IMG/VR virus record: IMGVR_UViG_3300018081_000006
Location: 1 to 48,254 of that record
Source: a virus
Length of the DNA stretch: 48,254 bases
Reading direction: 5' to 3' (one strand)
The position numbers and the translations under genes were made by a program. Below are positions 7,159-14,755 of the stretch, piece after piece; the stretch's first letter is position 1; each line of letters begins with the position of its first letter. The notes beneath the pieces are model-generated. The model ran no database searches and was not told where the DNA came from. It saw only the letters and a program-made list of their open reading frames with translations.

Positions 7159-8107
7159 TCCAGAAGTATTCGTATTCGATTCGACTGTGCTCAACGATAC
7201 GCAGGCTTGTGCGCGTAAGTTGGAGTTCGGTCATGTCAACAATTGGAGGCCGCTGACTGGCAAAGCCTTCGCTCTTGACCGTGGTTCGATGCTGCACGAC
7301 ATGCTGGCATTGTATCGAATCTTGCTCAAGTTGAATTGGAAGGGCGGAGATGCAGCTTGCCTGACCAAGAGCGAGGCCGAGTTTCTGAAGGGGAACGAGA
7401 CAGAGGCCAAGTCCTACCCGTGGAACGAGGTCGTAGAGAGATCTATCTTTCTTGGCCGACATTACATGGCTACTCAGTCGGAGAACATCACGGTCGATGA
7501 AGGTGAGGAGGTAATCAAAAACTTCTCGGAATACGTTGACCACTACCAGAATGATGGATGGCAGCCAATCGAGGTGGAAGCTGCCTTCTCAAGGATTCTG
7601 TATGAGTCACCAGAACTTATCCTCGTCGTCGAGGGACGAATCGATCTGGTTACTGACAGCCGCTCAGGACGAACTGTTGTCGATTCAAAAAGTGCTAGTC
7701 GTAGACAAGAGCCAGTCCTCCTGTCAAACCAGTTTATCTGTTACGCGTGGGCGACGGACGTTCCATCTGTCACTGTCGATAAGATTGGATTCCAAAAGAC
7801 GCTCAAGCCAAAGGAACGATTCCAACGACACATCCTCAGCTACCCCAAGGAGATCAAAGAAGAATGGAGAGAGTGGGCCATCTACTGGGGGAAGATGATG
7901 GTCTTCTACATCAGAGAGGGAATCTTCCCACCCAACTTCACGTCATGCGACAAGTATGGCGGTTGTATCTTCCTACCCGTGTGCTCGACGACCCCGTCTG
8001 CACGCGAATGGAAGGCATCGACACTGTTCAAGGTAGGAGAGCAGTGGAGTCCTCAGAATACTGGGGTGACTCAGCCTGAGGTGCTATCTGGAAAGGAACA
8101 AGAGTAA
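7151..8107 (+). CDS. Cas4/RecB-type PD-(D/E)XK nuclease with Fe-S cysteines (318 aa)
   Basis: A nuclease of the Cas4/AddB/RecB-like PD-(D/E)XK group. Visible motifs: a C20 before a basic helix (ACARKLEF), an early His in RGSMLHDML (H49), the GRIDLV motif with D165, then VVDSKSAS with D178 and K180 as the metal/catalytic pair, and QFICY (Q194, Y198) as the QxxxY motif. Three more Cys near the end (C266, C272, C278) combine with C20 in the pattern that binds a 4Fe-4S cluster in this family. Start ATG 7151 (MADPEVF) overlaps the previous gene. Likely makes or trims DNA ends for recombination with the Sak4-like ATPase nearby. Confidence 0.88.
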   Translation: MADPEVFVFDSTVLNDTQACARKLEFGHVNNWRPLTGKAFALDRGSMLHDMLALYRILLKLNWKGGDAACLTKSEAEFLKGNETEAKSYPWNEVVERSIFLGRHYMATQSENITVDEGEEVIKNFSEYVDHYQNDGWQPIEVEAAFSRILYESPELILVVEGRIDLVTDSRSGRTVVDSKSASRRQEPVLLSNQFICYAWATDVPSVTVDKIGFQKTLKPKERFQRHILSYPKEIKEEWREWAIYWGKMMVFYIREGIFPPNFTSCDKYGGCIFLPVCSTTPSAREWKASTLFKVGEQWSPQNTGVTQPEVLSGKEQE

Positions 8108-8395
8108 TTGGCTAAGGCCCATGCTCATCCTGACCGACCGCATAAGTATCTGCGGATAAAGGTCAAGGGTCGGACGTCTGTCAGCACGTATCGATGGCGC
8201 TGTGTTCAACCGGGGTGCCATCACTATCTGTTGGAGGACTTCATCGTTGGAGCCACGGCAGAATGTTGGCGGTGTGGTGACGAGTTCGTTATCGATAAGA
8301 TGACCAAGCTCATGAAGCCTCACTGTAGGAAATGCACTCGAAGGCGTGATGAGGAAGAGGAACAATTGCCTGCTATCGAGGAGTCTCCTATCTAA
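8108..8395 (+). CDS. zinc-ribbon-like protein, TTG start (95 aa)
   Basis: Not recognised. TTG 8108 directly follows the nuclease stop; the region shows AAGGAACAAGAG as ribosome site. Three Cys pairs (CVQPGC, CWRC, CRKC) are spaced like a zinc ribbon plus a third pair. The protein is basic in its first half and acidic at its end (RRDEEEEQ). Placement after the nuclease suggests a nucleic-acid-related role; this is inferred. Confidence 0.6.
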   Translation: MAKAHAHPDRPHKYLRIKVKGRTSVSTYRWRCVQPGCHHYLLEDFIVGATAECWRCGDEFVIDKMTKLMKPHCRKCTRRRDEEEEQLPAIEESPI

Positions 8396-9690
8396 TGGAC
8401 AAAGAAAAGGTCTACGATTACTGCAATCAGATTGATGGTCTGGTGCAGAAGATTCGGGATGAGGTCGATGCATCAGTCGATCCTGAACCTGAAGAAGAAG
8501 ACATTGTCGATTTCGCAAACGAGCTGCAACCGGCGATAACAGCAGGAGGGCATGTCGCAATTGCCGTTGGCCTCAAATGCCACAATGGAGGCGGCTACAT
8601 CTTCAATACGCCGTCAACCAAGCTGCGTGGATTGGGTGACAACAAGGTTAGCAGCGACACAAATCCTGCTCTCCGCGTTGACACTACTGTCGACGATATC
8701 ATCATCGAGTCGATGGAGCTTGCGGCTTCGGCCTATGACAGCGTGATTCGTATCGGAAAGAATGATTCGAGTCAGACGGCTGTCGAGCAAGCACCCGACT
8801 TGGTGCGGATTCATGCGGTCGTCATCAAACAGCACCGAGGCAAGCGAGGCATCGAGATCAATGGCTCCAACGTGGAGATCATCGACTGCGATATTCGCGA
8901 CGTCTACGCTCCGAGCAAGCAGGATTCACAGGCCATCTGGATTGGCAATGCACCCGGTCCTGTTGTCATCGAGGGCGGCTACTTCGAGGCTGCATCCGAG
9001 TGTCTGCTGGTCGGTGGGGATGCGATGAAGATTCCCAACTGCCGACCGACAGGCATCATCATTCGTGACTCGACCTTTACCAAGAAATTGGAATGGAAGG
9101 GTGACGCTGCAATTCCGGTCAAGAACATACTCGAACTCAAGGACGGACATGACGTTCTGATCGAGAATTGTGATTTGTCCTATTGCTGGCCGTCTGGGCA
9201 GGATGGATACGCTTTCATGCTCACTCCGACAAGGGGTGGGTCACTGAAGAACGTGGTCATCAAGGACTGCCGAGTGACCGAGGTCAGCGCGATCGTGAAC
9301 ATCACGGGAAGAGATTCCGAAGACACCGAAAAGCTCTATCGTTCGCAGATCGAGTTCATCGGTGGAAACTACCGGACCAACAAAATCGTTATGGGTGGTT
9401 CTGGACGATTCTGTCTCATCGGTCGTGGGCCTGAATGGGTGAAGTTCAATCAGGTCTATACTCGACACGAGGGCAGTTCGTTCATCGACTGCTCGGACAA
9501 AGAGGTCATCGAACAACTCCATGTCATCGGATGCGACTGGAACTACGGAACCTATGGCATCCGCATCGGAGGATACAATCACGGAGATAACCAGCTTGGC
9601 CTGATCAAGGATCTCCGAGTCGAAGGCAATACCATCACCGGCGCTCATTCACAGTTCAAGACGAGGTATCCGAACAACACATACCTCTAA
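8395..9690 (+). CDS. parallel beta-helix (pectin-lyase-like) protein (431 aa)
   Basis: After a short acidic N-terminal helix region (about 1-45) the protein is a run of short strands with repeated 'I-x-I-x-(N/D/G)-C/S' units (for example VEIIDCDIRDVY, VVIEGGYFEA, GIIIRDSTFT, VLIENCDLSY, VVIKDCRVTE, LRVEGNTIT). This is the ladder pattern of right-handed parallel beta-helices such as tailspikes and pectate lyases. No catalytic motif is evident. Such proteins are usually virion parts; this one sits on the opposite strand among replication genes, with no head-binding domain. A glycan-binding or degrading role is possible but unproven. Confidence 0.8.
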   Translation: MDKEKVYDYCNQIDGLVQKIRDEVDASVDPEPEEEDIVDFANELQPAITAGGHVAIAVGLKCHNGGGYIFNTPSTKLRGLGDNKVSSDTNPALRVDTTVDDIIIESMELAASAYDSVIRIGKNDSSQTAVEQAPDLVRIHAVVIKQHRGKRGIEINGSNVEIIDCDIRDVYAPSKQDSQAIWIGNAPGPVVIEGGYFEAASECLLVGGDAMKIPNCRPTGIIIRDSTFTKKLEWKGDAAIPVKNILELKDGHDVLIENCDLSYCWPSGQDGYAFMLTPTRGGSLKNVVIKDCRVTEVSAIVNITGRDSEDTEKLYRSQIEFIGGNYRTNKIVMGGSGRFCLIGRGPEWVKFNQVYTRHEGSSFIDCSDKEVIEQLHVIGCDWNYGTYGIRIGGYNHGDNQLGLIKDLRVEGNTITGAHSQFKTRYPNNTYL

Positions 9691-9700
9691 GGAGAGCATG

Positions 9701-9814
9701 ATGCTCACATGGTTAGTGCAGTTGGTTCGTCTCATCGTGAGAATCCATCGCGAGCGGGACGACCAGTATGTCAATCCAGAAAGATTCAGGAGCGTGAAGT
9801 ATGAGCATGAATGA
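9701..9814 (+). CDS. small protein with hydrophobic N-terminus (37 aa)
   Basis: A 37-residue frame after AAGGAGAGC with tandem ATG codons (9698/9701), matching the initiation style of many neighbours. The N-terminus MLTWLVQLVRLIVRI is amphipathic and could be a short membrane anchor; the rest is charged. It overlaps the next start by 14 bases. Not recognised. Confidence 0.45.
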   Translation: MLTWLVQLVRLIVRIHRERDDQYVNPERFRSVKYEHE

Positions 9815-10097
9815 CGACGAGATTCCAGCTGGTGTATCGAAAGAGCATGTGGACTTCATGCGCCAGCTCGCGGAAAACGTCCGAATCATGCTTGGTGATG
9901 CTGGCATGGTGGCAGTCGTGGGGAATGAGCAGAATGGTGTCTATGGCATCATGATTTCAGTTCACCAGCTGCCTCCAGGTCTAGTGATGGTTGCCGTCGT
10001 GAACATGATTACTGACAAGGTTCTGATGGAAATGTCAGAGCGTCACAATCAGATCGTGCAGGCATCAGATAAGTCCATGAGTAAGTTCATCAACTAA
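9801..10097 (+). CDS. hypothetical protein (98 aa)
   Basis: Not recognised. Start ATG 9801 behind CAGGAGCG. The sequence has a hydrophobic beta-type core (MVAVVGNEQNGVYGIMISVHQ, GLVMVAVVNMITDKVLMEM) flanked by helices, suggesting a compact alpha/beta domain. It immediately precedes the Sak4-like gene and may belong to the same unit. Confidence 0.6.
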   Translation: MSMNDDEIPAGVSKEHVDFMRQLAENVRIMLGDAGMVAVVGNEQNGVYGIMISVHQLPPGLVMVAVVNMITDKVLMEMSERHNQIVQASDKSMSKFIN

Positions 10098-10108
10098 GGA
10101 GGCCATGA

Positions 10109-10930
10109 TTGGCTGAATCGATTCTGAACTATAAGCCTGAGGGAATGTCACTGTTCTGCATGTTCAAAGGTGACCCTGGAACCGGAAAGACTCCGGCAGC
10201 AGCGTCATTCCCTGAACCCTACATCGCTGACGTGGATGGACGGATTGCTTCGGTCGTCAACTACTGGGCACCGAAGGGTAAGGAAGTCCACTACGACAGC
10301 ATGACGAATAACTACCCCAAGCTGTGCGCGAAGCTGGAGGCGTTGATTCGTTACAATCCCTACCAGACTGTGGTCATCGACTCCATCACAACCATTGCTC
10401 GTTCGCTCCACACTCTCATGTTTGAAGCAAGAGGAGCCGGAGCGCAAGCAAAGGATGAATACGATGACAAGGACAAGAAGAAGCGTGTCTATATGAACGC
10501 TGCCAAGATACCTGGCAAGTTCGAAGGCATTCCTGTCCTTGAGATCGACGACTACAAGACAGAGTCCACCGGCTTGATACAGATTCTTGATGGGTGTCGA
10601 GTTCTCTGGAACGATGGCAAGGGGTGCAACATCATCGTCATCGCTCACGTGGTCGAGGTCGAGAATCGTGACCTTAAGAATCGCGTAACCAGAACAAGAT
10701 CCATCATGACAGGCGGTCGCAAGATTGCCGCAGAGATTCCCGTCTACTTCAACGAAGCCTATCATTTCTACAATACGGTCAGTGGCGGCTTCGAGATCAT
10801 CACGAAAGCAGACGGTGAGGACTGGGCAAAGACCGCGCTCAATCTCCCACAGCGCATTGACTTCACCGACAAGAACCTCTACGATGAAATCGATGCATAC
10901 AGAAGGGGAGAGAAAGTAGCAGCAGCGTGA
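10109..10930 (+). CDS. Sak4-like RecA-fold ATPase (273 aa)
   Basis: A RecA/RAD55-type P-loop ATPase of the kind phages use for single-strand annealing or recombination (Sak4 group). Walker A is GDPGTGKT (21-28), Walker B ends in VVIDSIT with D91, and a conserved 'IIVIAHV' strand follows near residue 175, as in this family. TTG start at 10109 behind AAGGAGG. Neighbours (Cas4-like nuclease upstream, DUF669-like protein downstream) match recombination cassettes known in many phages. Its length is normal. I cannot exclude a more general AAA_24-type ATPase label. Confidence 0.82.
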   Translation: MAESILNYKPEGMSLFCMFKGDPGTGKTPAAASFPEPYIADVDGRIASVVNYWAPKGKEVHYDSMTNNYPKLCAKLEALIRYNPYQTVVIDSITTIARSLHTLMFEARGAGAQAKDEYDDKDKKKRVYMNAAKIPGKFEGIPVLEIDDYKTESTGLIQILDGCRVLWNDGKGCNIIVIAHVVEVENRDLKNRVTRTRSIMTGGRKIAAEIPVYFNEAYHFYNTVSGGFEIITKADGEDWAKTALNLPQRIDFTDKNLYDEIDAYRRGEKVAAA

Positions 10931-11208
10931 TGGCGAGAAAGGACAAGAGGGTTTTGACGTCTGATATCAAGGACGAACACAAACTCTCCAATGGAGCCGA
11001 AGTGTCACGGACTTCATATGATTGTGAGGTTTGTGTCCATCGGAACGAGGAACCATCCAAGTCGGAATTTCGCATCGACTACGAGATGCAGCAGTTGGAG
11101 ATCTGTGCTGCTCACATGCAAGAAGTTCTCGACAGTGATGATGAGGGAAAGGAGGGAATTCTCGAGGAGTTTTTTGGTATCGATGCAGAAGAGGCAGAGA
11201 ATCTGTAA
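10930..11208 (+). CDS. hypothetical protein with Cys pair (92 aa)
   Basis: Not recognised. ATG 10930 overlaps the Sak4-like stop. It holds CEVC near residue 33 and a later Cys in the segment QLEICAAHMQEV, a possible small zinc site. The C-terminal third is strongly acidic. Confidence 0.55.
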   Translation: MARKDKRVLTSDIKDEHKLSNGAEVSRTSYDCEVCVHRNEEPSKSEFRIDYEMQQLEICAAHMQEVLDSDDEGKEGILEEFFGIDAEEAENL

Positions 11209-11222
11209 CTAGGAGAACAATC

Positions 11223-11384
11223 ATGGAAGAACGCGAAAAACCGACCCAGCTTCCCGCAGATCGTCCCGGTCAGGATCGTCCAGGTCAGAACCGTCCCGGT
11301 GCACATCCCGACCAGGAGTTGCCAGGTGGTGGGAAGCCGGATCGTCCGGGTCAGGGCGGCGAAAAGCCCGAACCCAAGAAGTAG
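11223..11384 (+). CDS. Pro/Gly/Arg repeat peptide (53 aa)
   Basis: A 53-residue frame from ATG 11223 behind TAGGAGAAC. The product is built from DRPGQ-like units (DRPGQ at about 13, 18 and 40; NRPGA at about 23) and has no hydrophobic core, so it should be disordered. A clear ribosome site, stop context and GC-biased codon use support translation. No function is known to me. Confidence 0.6.
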   Translation: MEEREKPTQLPADRPGQDRPGQNRPGAHPDQELPGGGKPDRPGQGGEKPEPKK

Positions 11385-11414
11385 TCAGCCACAGCAGAAA
11401 GTAGGAGACAACGT

Positions 11415-11792
11415 ATGAAGTTCAGAGCTACGGCGGAAGACCTCGCAAAGGGCCAGATCGTCAAGGTCGGCTGGCACCCGGTCGAGATCACTCGGGGCGA
11501 AGAAACCACGGATGGCGACGGAGCCGGACTGTTTCGTGTCACGGCGAAGATCATCGGTGGGGATGCTGATGACAAGGGCGCTGTCCTGCGTGCTCAGTTT
11601 TCGGAGAAGGCGCAGGGTATGATCAAGAACTTCCACGAGGCGCTCACCGGCGCGAAGTTCGAACCCGAGAAGGACTACGACTATCGGGATCAGCAGGTCC
11701 GCGGCAAGAAGATGGAGTGGTATGTCGAGCGTGGAAAGTATCGCGGTCGGGATACCAACGAGGTCATCGACTACAGGCCGATGCAGGTCTGA
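11415..11792 (+). CDS. DUF669-like protein, possible ssDNA-binding partner (125 aa)
   Basis: The layout matches DUF669-type phage proteins found next to annealing/recombination ATPases: strands with G-x-Y/V-x-V near the start (GQIVKVGWHPVEIT), a helix (MIKNFHEALTGAKF) and a C-terminal 'G-K-K-x-x-x-Y-V...G-x-x-x-N-E-V' strand pair. Start ATG 11415 follows AGGAGAC. Some members of this group are thought to bind single-stranded DNA. Assignment by pattern and context, not by any certain motif. Confidence 0.55.
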   Translation: MKFRATAEDLAKGQIVKVGWHPVEITRGEETTDGDGAGLFRVTAKIIGGDADDKGAVLRAQFSEKAQGMIKNFHEALTGAKFEPEKDYDYRDQQVRGKKMEWYVERGKYRGRDTNEVIDYRPMQV

Positions 11793-12016
11793 TTTGTTTT
11801 GTGCTGTCCAGACATGGTGCGTGCGTTGCTCTACCAGTTGCCATCGAGTAAGGGCGCACAAGACCGCCAGCATCGATGATGTCAACGGCTTCCATGTTGG
11901 GCGGCACAAACAAAAGCTCCGTCCTATTTGCCAAGTAGGATGAGCCGGGTTGGTGTTCTGCTGGTCTTGTCCAATGGGGCATAATCAAGATCAGATTTTC
12001 ATTGAGGAGAAAACAA
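11793..12016. other. intergenic gap, no supported gene
   Basis: About 220 bases without a rightward gene. A minus-strand frame across it encodes a protein-like 72-residue stretch but has no ribosome site and lies against all neighbouring genes, so it is not called. GAGGAG at 12005-12010 serves the next gene. A possible tRNA was considered and rejected. Confidence 0.4.
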
Positions 12017-12829
12017 ATGGCGGAAAGCGTCACGGAACGACTGAAGCGCGAGGCACAGGAAAAGTCATCGACCAAGGCAGGGGCAAAGCCAACTCCAGAT
12101 CCTCCTCGCGACGGTGGGTCAATGTCCGGCGAACGTCTTGACCCGCGTGGAGAGGGGAGCAAGGATCGTGACGTGGCCGCCGGTCCGAAGTCCCTGCCCG
12201 AGAAGTCCAAGGTGGCTGAGGAAAAGATCGCCAAAGCCAAGGCAGAGGATCAGGAAGACACGCGCGAGGAGACCAGTGGCGATGAACGTCACGACCTCGT
12301 CGCAGGGAAGGAACTCAACATTCCTCCCAGCATCGTCTCGGAACGTCTTCGGAACGGGCAGAACCCGTCGACCGGCGAACCGTGGACGAAGGCAGAGCGG
12401 ATGGCTTTCGACAAGGCCACCGAACAGGCACGGCAGGAGCACAGGGCTGCTGTCCGTGAAGCGGAGTTGACCGCGCGCAAGGAGGAAGCGGAGGCCAAAG
12501 CTCCGGCAACGCCTGCATCGCATGTGCCCCGGTCCTTTCTGACCGACAGACAGGTCGAGGCCATGCAGGAATCGCAGGACAGAGGTGAGGGGCCTTACGC
12601 TCAGGCCGCAGCGCGCGATCGTAATCATCCCGATGAACTCGGGAAAGCTGAAGGTGAGCGTCGAATGGCAAAGTCACAGGACAAGTCACAGGATCAGGAC
12701 AACAACCGCCTCGACTCAGGATTCGACAAGGATCTGGTGGAGTCGGATCGCGAGAAGGCGGAAGGGGAACGTGCAGAGGACGCCGACGTCGTCGAGAAGG
12801 ACCTCGAGGAACACGCGTCGCGGAAGTAG
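12017..12829 (+). CDS. highly charged disordered protein (270 aa)
   Basis: Start ATG 12017 behind GAGGAG. The protein is almost entirely Lys, Glu, Asp, Arg, Gln and Ala with Pro/Gly linkers, and should be disordered with helical, possibly coiled stretches (for example RMAFDKATEQARQEHRAAVREAELTARKEEAEA). No domain is recognised. It is the last gene before a strong terminator. Scaffold-like, chaperone or DNA-mimic roles are possible; none is shown. Confidence 0.65.
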   Translation: MAESVTERLKREAQEKSSTKAGAKPTPDPPRDGGSMSGERLDPRGEGSKDRDVAAGPKSLPEKSKVAEEKIAKAKAEDQEDTREETSGDERHDLVAGKELNIPPSIVSERLRNGQNPSTGEPWTKAERMAFDKATEQARQEHRAAVREAELTARKEEAEAKAPATPASHVPRSFLTDRQVEAMQESQDRGEGPYAQAAARDRNHPDELGKAEGERRMAKSQDKSQDQDNNRLDSGFDKDLVESDREKAEGERAEDADVVEKDLEEHASRK

Positions 12830-12839
12830 GGTTCACTTT

Positions 12840-12872
12840 GGGGAGGGGACTAATAATCCTCTCCCCTTTTTT
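12840..12872 (+). terminator. Rho-independent terminator
   Basis: Stem of 10 pairs including one G-U: GGGGAGGGGA (12840-12849) with TCCTCTCCCC (12857-12866), seven-base loop, then six T (12867-12872). It lies 10 bases after the stop at 12829 and only 14 bases before the start of the next gene. Confidence 0.9.
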
Positions 12873-12886
12873 GTGCCAAAATCTAA

Positions 12887-14140
12887 ATGATTTCCATTTC
12901 AATCGAACTTGTTACTTGTGACCTACAGCCATCTGAGGAACTCAAGGCTAAGATCGATGAGCTTGCAGAGTCCATCAGAGAGCAGGGTCTTTTCCACCCT
13001 ATTACTGTTCATGAGTTGAACACTTCGCCTCTGTCGTATGAGGTCATTGCTGGTAAGAAACGCTATCTTGCCATCAAACAGTTGGAACACAACTCAGTTT
13101 TCTGCGAGATAAAGCAGAATCTGGATCAGTTTCAGAAAGAGGAGATCTCTCTCCACGAAAACCTCAAACGAGGTCAGCTTCCTTGGTATGATGAGGTCGT
13201 CCTAGTTCAACGACTGCATGAACTTCGTCAGCAACAACATGGCATCCAACCAGCATCTCGACCAGCCGATGGCACAAAGAAAGGCTGGGGGATGAGGGAT
13301 ACTGCAAAGGAACTTGGCAAGGCTCTGGGTGGAGTCAGCGAGGACATTCACTTGGCTCGCATGGTCAAGCAGAATCCCGCACTGAAGAACATCAAGGACA
13401 AAGCCACAGCAGTCAAGGTCATTCGTCAGACTGTCAAGCGCATCTCAGCTGAAGAAGAGCAAGCCTTCTCTGTTGGTGCCGATTGCGCCGACGAAGTCTA
13501 TCTTGGGGATGCAACAACGATCCTTCCTCAATTGCCAGACACGGTATTTGATTTCTGTATCACTGACCCACCGTGGCTGAAGTTTGAGAAGTCGGATGAC
13601 CCCACACTGAAACGGGACGAGTTCACATTGCCCGTTTTCAAAGAACTGTTCCGGACCATGAAGTGGGATTCGTTCCTCTACATGTTCGTCAGTTCAGATG
13701 ACTTTGAATTCTACAAGAAGAAACTCGTCAACATCGGATGGAAAGTGCAGGCTCATCCATGCGTGTGGGTAAAGGAGGGCAGTTTATCGAGGACCGGGGT
13801 CCGACAGTGGGAACATGGGAGGGACCTGGAACTTATCCTGGTGGCCGTCAAAGGTTCACCTGTGCTCGCATCGAACACTCAGGTCTCCTCTATATTTCAC
13901 CATGCGGTTGTGCCTTCGAGGCTCCTGACTCACCCGCACGAGAAGCCTACGGGTCTGCTCGCATCCATAGCAAAAGTCTGCTCATTCGACGGTTCGCTGG
14001 GGATAGATCCTTTCGGTGGTTCGGGGTCTTTCGCGAAGATGTGTCAAAGAAACAAGAGACACTTCACAGTCATCGAGAGGGAACCGGATCGCTACAAAAA
14101 GATTCTGGAACTCGTTCGTCGGAAGGATGATGACAAATGA
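12887..14140 (+). CDS. ParB-like domain fused to DNA methyltransferase (417 aa)
   Basis: Residues 1 to about 100 form a ParB/Srx-like domain: LAESIREQGLFHPITV, then AGKKRY (55-60, the equivalent of G-x-R-R) and ENLKR (91-95). Residues from about 205 form an SAM-dependent amino-methyltransferase of the N6-adenine/N4-cytosine type, in beta-class order: DPPW (227-230) is catalytic motif IV, and DPFGGSG (374-380) is motif I that binds SAM. HPHEKP (349-354) is the typical lead-in. The fusion is known in phages and mobile elements. The protein may methylate phage DNA against restriction. Start ATG 12887 has no clear ribosome site. Confidence 0.88.
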   Translation: MISISIELVTCDLQPSEELKAKIDELAESIREQGLFHPITVHELNTSPLSYEVIAGKKRYLAIKQLEHNSVFCEIKQNLDQFQKEEISLHENLKRGQLPWYDEVVLVQRLHELRQQQHGIQPASRPADGTKKGWGMRDTAKELGKALGGVSEDIHLARMVKQNPALKNIKDKATAVKVIRQTVKRISAEEEQAFSVGADCADEVYLGDATTILPQLPDTVFDFCITDPPWLKFEKSDDPTLKRDEFTLPVFKELFRTMKWDSFLYMFVSSDDFEFYKKKLVNIGWKVQAHPCVWVKEGSLSRTGVRQWEHGRDLELILVAVKGSPVLASNTQVSSIFHHAVVPSRLLTHPHEKPTGLLASIAKVCSFDGSLGIDPFGGSGSFAKMCQRNKRHFTVIEREPDRYKKILELVRRKDDDK

Positions 14141-14370
14141 AGTTCAATGCCAAAGAAAAATGGGAGAAGAAAGAGCCTGATCCTGACATTGACTACGAGC
14201 AGCTCGCATCCATGCTCGAAACCTGTCTCGACCACATGGCTCGCTTCAACGGATGGGAGGAGGAGTTCATCAACGACATGGTCGAGAAGGTTGGTGAACA
14301 AAAGTTCCTGTCAGTGAAGCAGCGTGAAATCATCGGCAATCTCTATGAGAAGGCGATCAAGGTCAGATGA
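14137..14370 (+). CDS. hypothetical acidic helical protein (77 aa)
   Basis: Not recognised. ATG 14137 overlaps the methyltransferase stop (ATGA). Helical and acidic, with IDYEQLASMLETCLDHMARFNGW and SVKQREIIGNLYEKAIKV. The stop overlaps the next start. Confidence 0.6.
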   Translation: MKFNAKEKWEKKEPDPDIDYEQLASMLETCLDHMARFNGWEEEFINDMVEKVGEQKFLSVKQREIIGNLYEKAIKVR

Positions 14371-14573
14371 CCATCGTTGTCTTGCTCAAGGACAATGTGC
14401 CCGGAGCCATCTTTGGTAAGTCACTAGATAAGGAAGACATGTATCTCTTTGAAGTTCTTCTAGTGCGCGACCTGGGATCGGCTTACATGATTGTCCCCAA
14501 AAACGTCGATGATGCCAAGACCCGCTGGACGTGGGACAAGGACAAAGTCGGCTTCATTGGAATCTATCGCTAA
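14367..14573 (+). CDS. hypothetical beta-rich protein (68 aa)
   Basis: Not recognised. ATG 14367 overlaps the previous stop by four bases, and its TAA overlaps the next ATG by one. Strand-rich sequence (TIVVLLKDNVPGAIFGKSL, MYLFEVLLVRDLGSAYMIV) suggests a small beta domain. Confidence 0.55.
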   Translation: MTIVVLLKDNVPGAIFGKSLDKEDMYLFEVLLVRDLGSAYMIVPKNVDDAKTRWTWDKDKVGFIGIYR

Positions 14574-14755
14574 TGGGTAACTCAACTATCTGGACGCAGA
14601 CTCGTGTGTGGTGCCGAACTCACCCTGAGAAGAAGGCTGCCATCGTAATCCCAACTGGGACATACATCATCGTCTTTCTACCAAACAAGGAAGGCGAGAA
14701 ACTCGCAGATGCTAGTTGGATAACGAAAGAGTTCATAGGGAAAGATGATGCCTGA
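14573..14755 (+). CDS. hypothetical small protein (60 aa)
   Basis: Not recognised. ATG 14573 overlaps the previous stop (TAATG). Strands predominate (TIWTQTRVWCRTHPEKKAAIVIPTGTYIIVFLPN). The end overlaps the polymerase start by 11 bases, and a GGG-AAAG stretch there may serve as the polymerase ribosome site. Confidence 0.5.
   Translation: MGNSTIWTQTRVWCRTHPEKKAAIVIPTGTYIIVFLPNKEGEKLADASWITKEFIGKDDA

Noticed and set aside
11815-11890. tRNA-like sequence on the minus strand (AACTGGTAGAGC)
   Set aside because: The D-loop-like string is present, but the matching GCTC stem strand, anticodon arm and T arm cannot be found; no acceptor stem forms.
11764-12240. Minus-strand 158-codon frame covering the gap before 12017
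   Set aside because: No ribosome site, opposes the local gene direction, and most of it is antisense to the charged protein gene.
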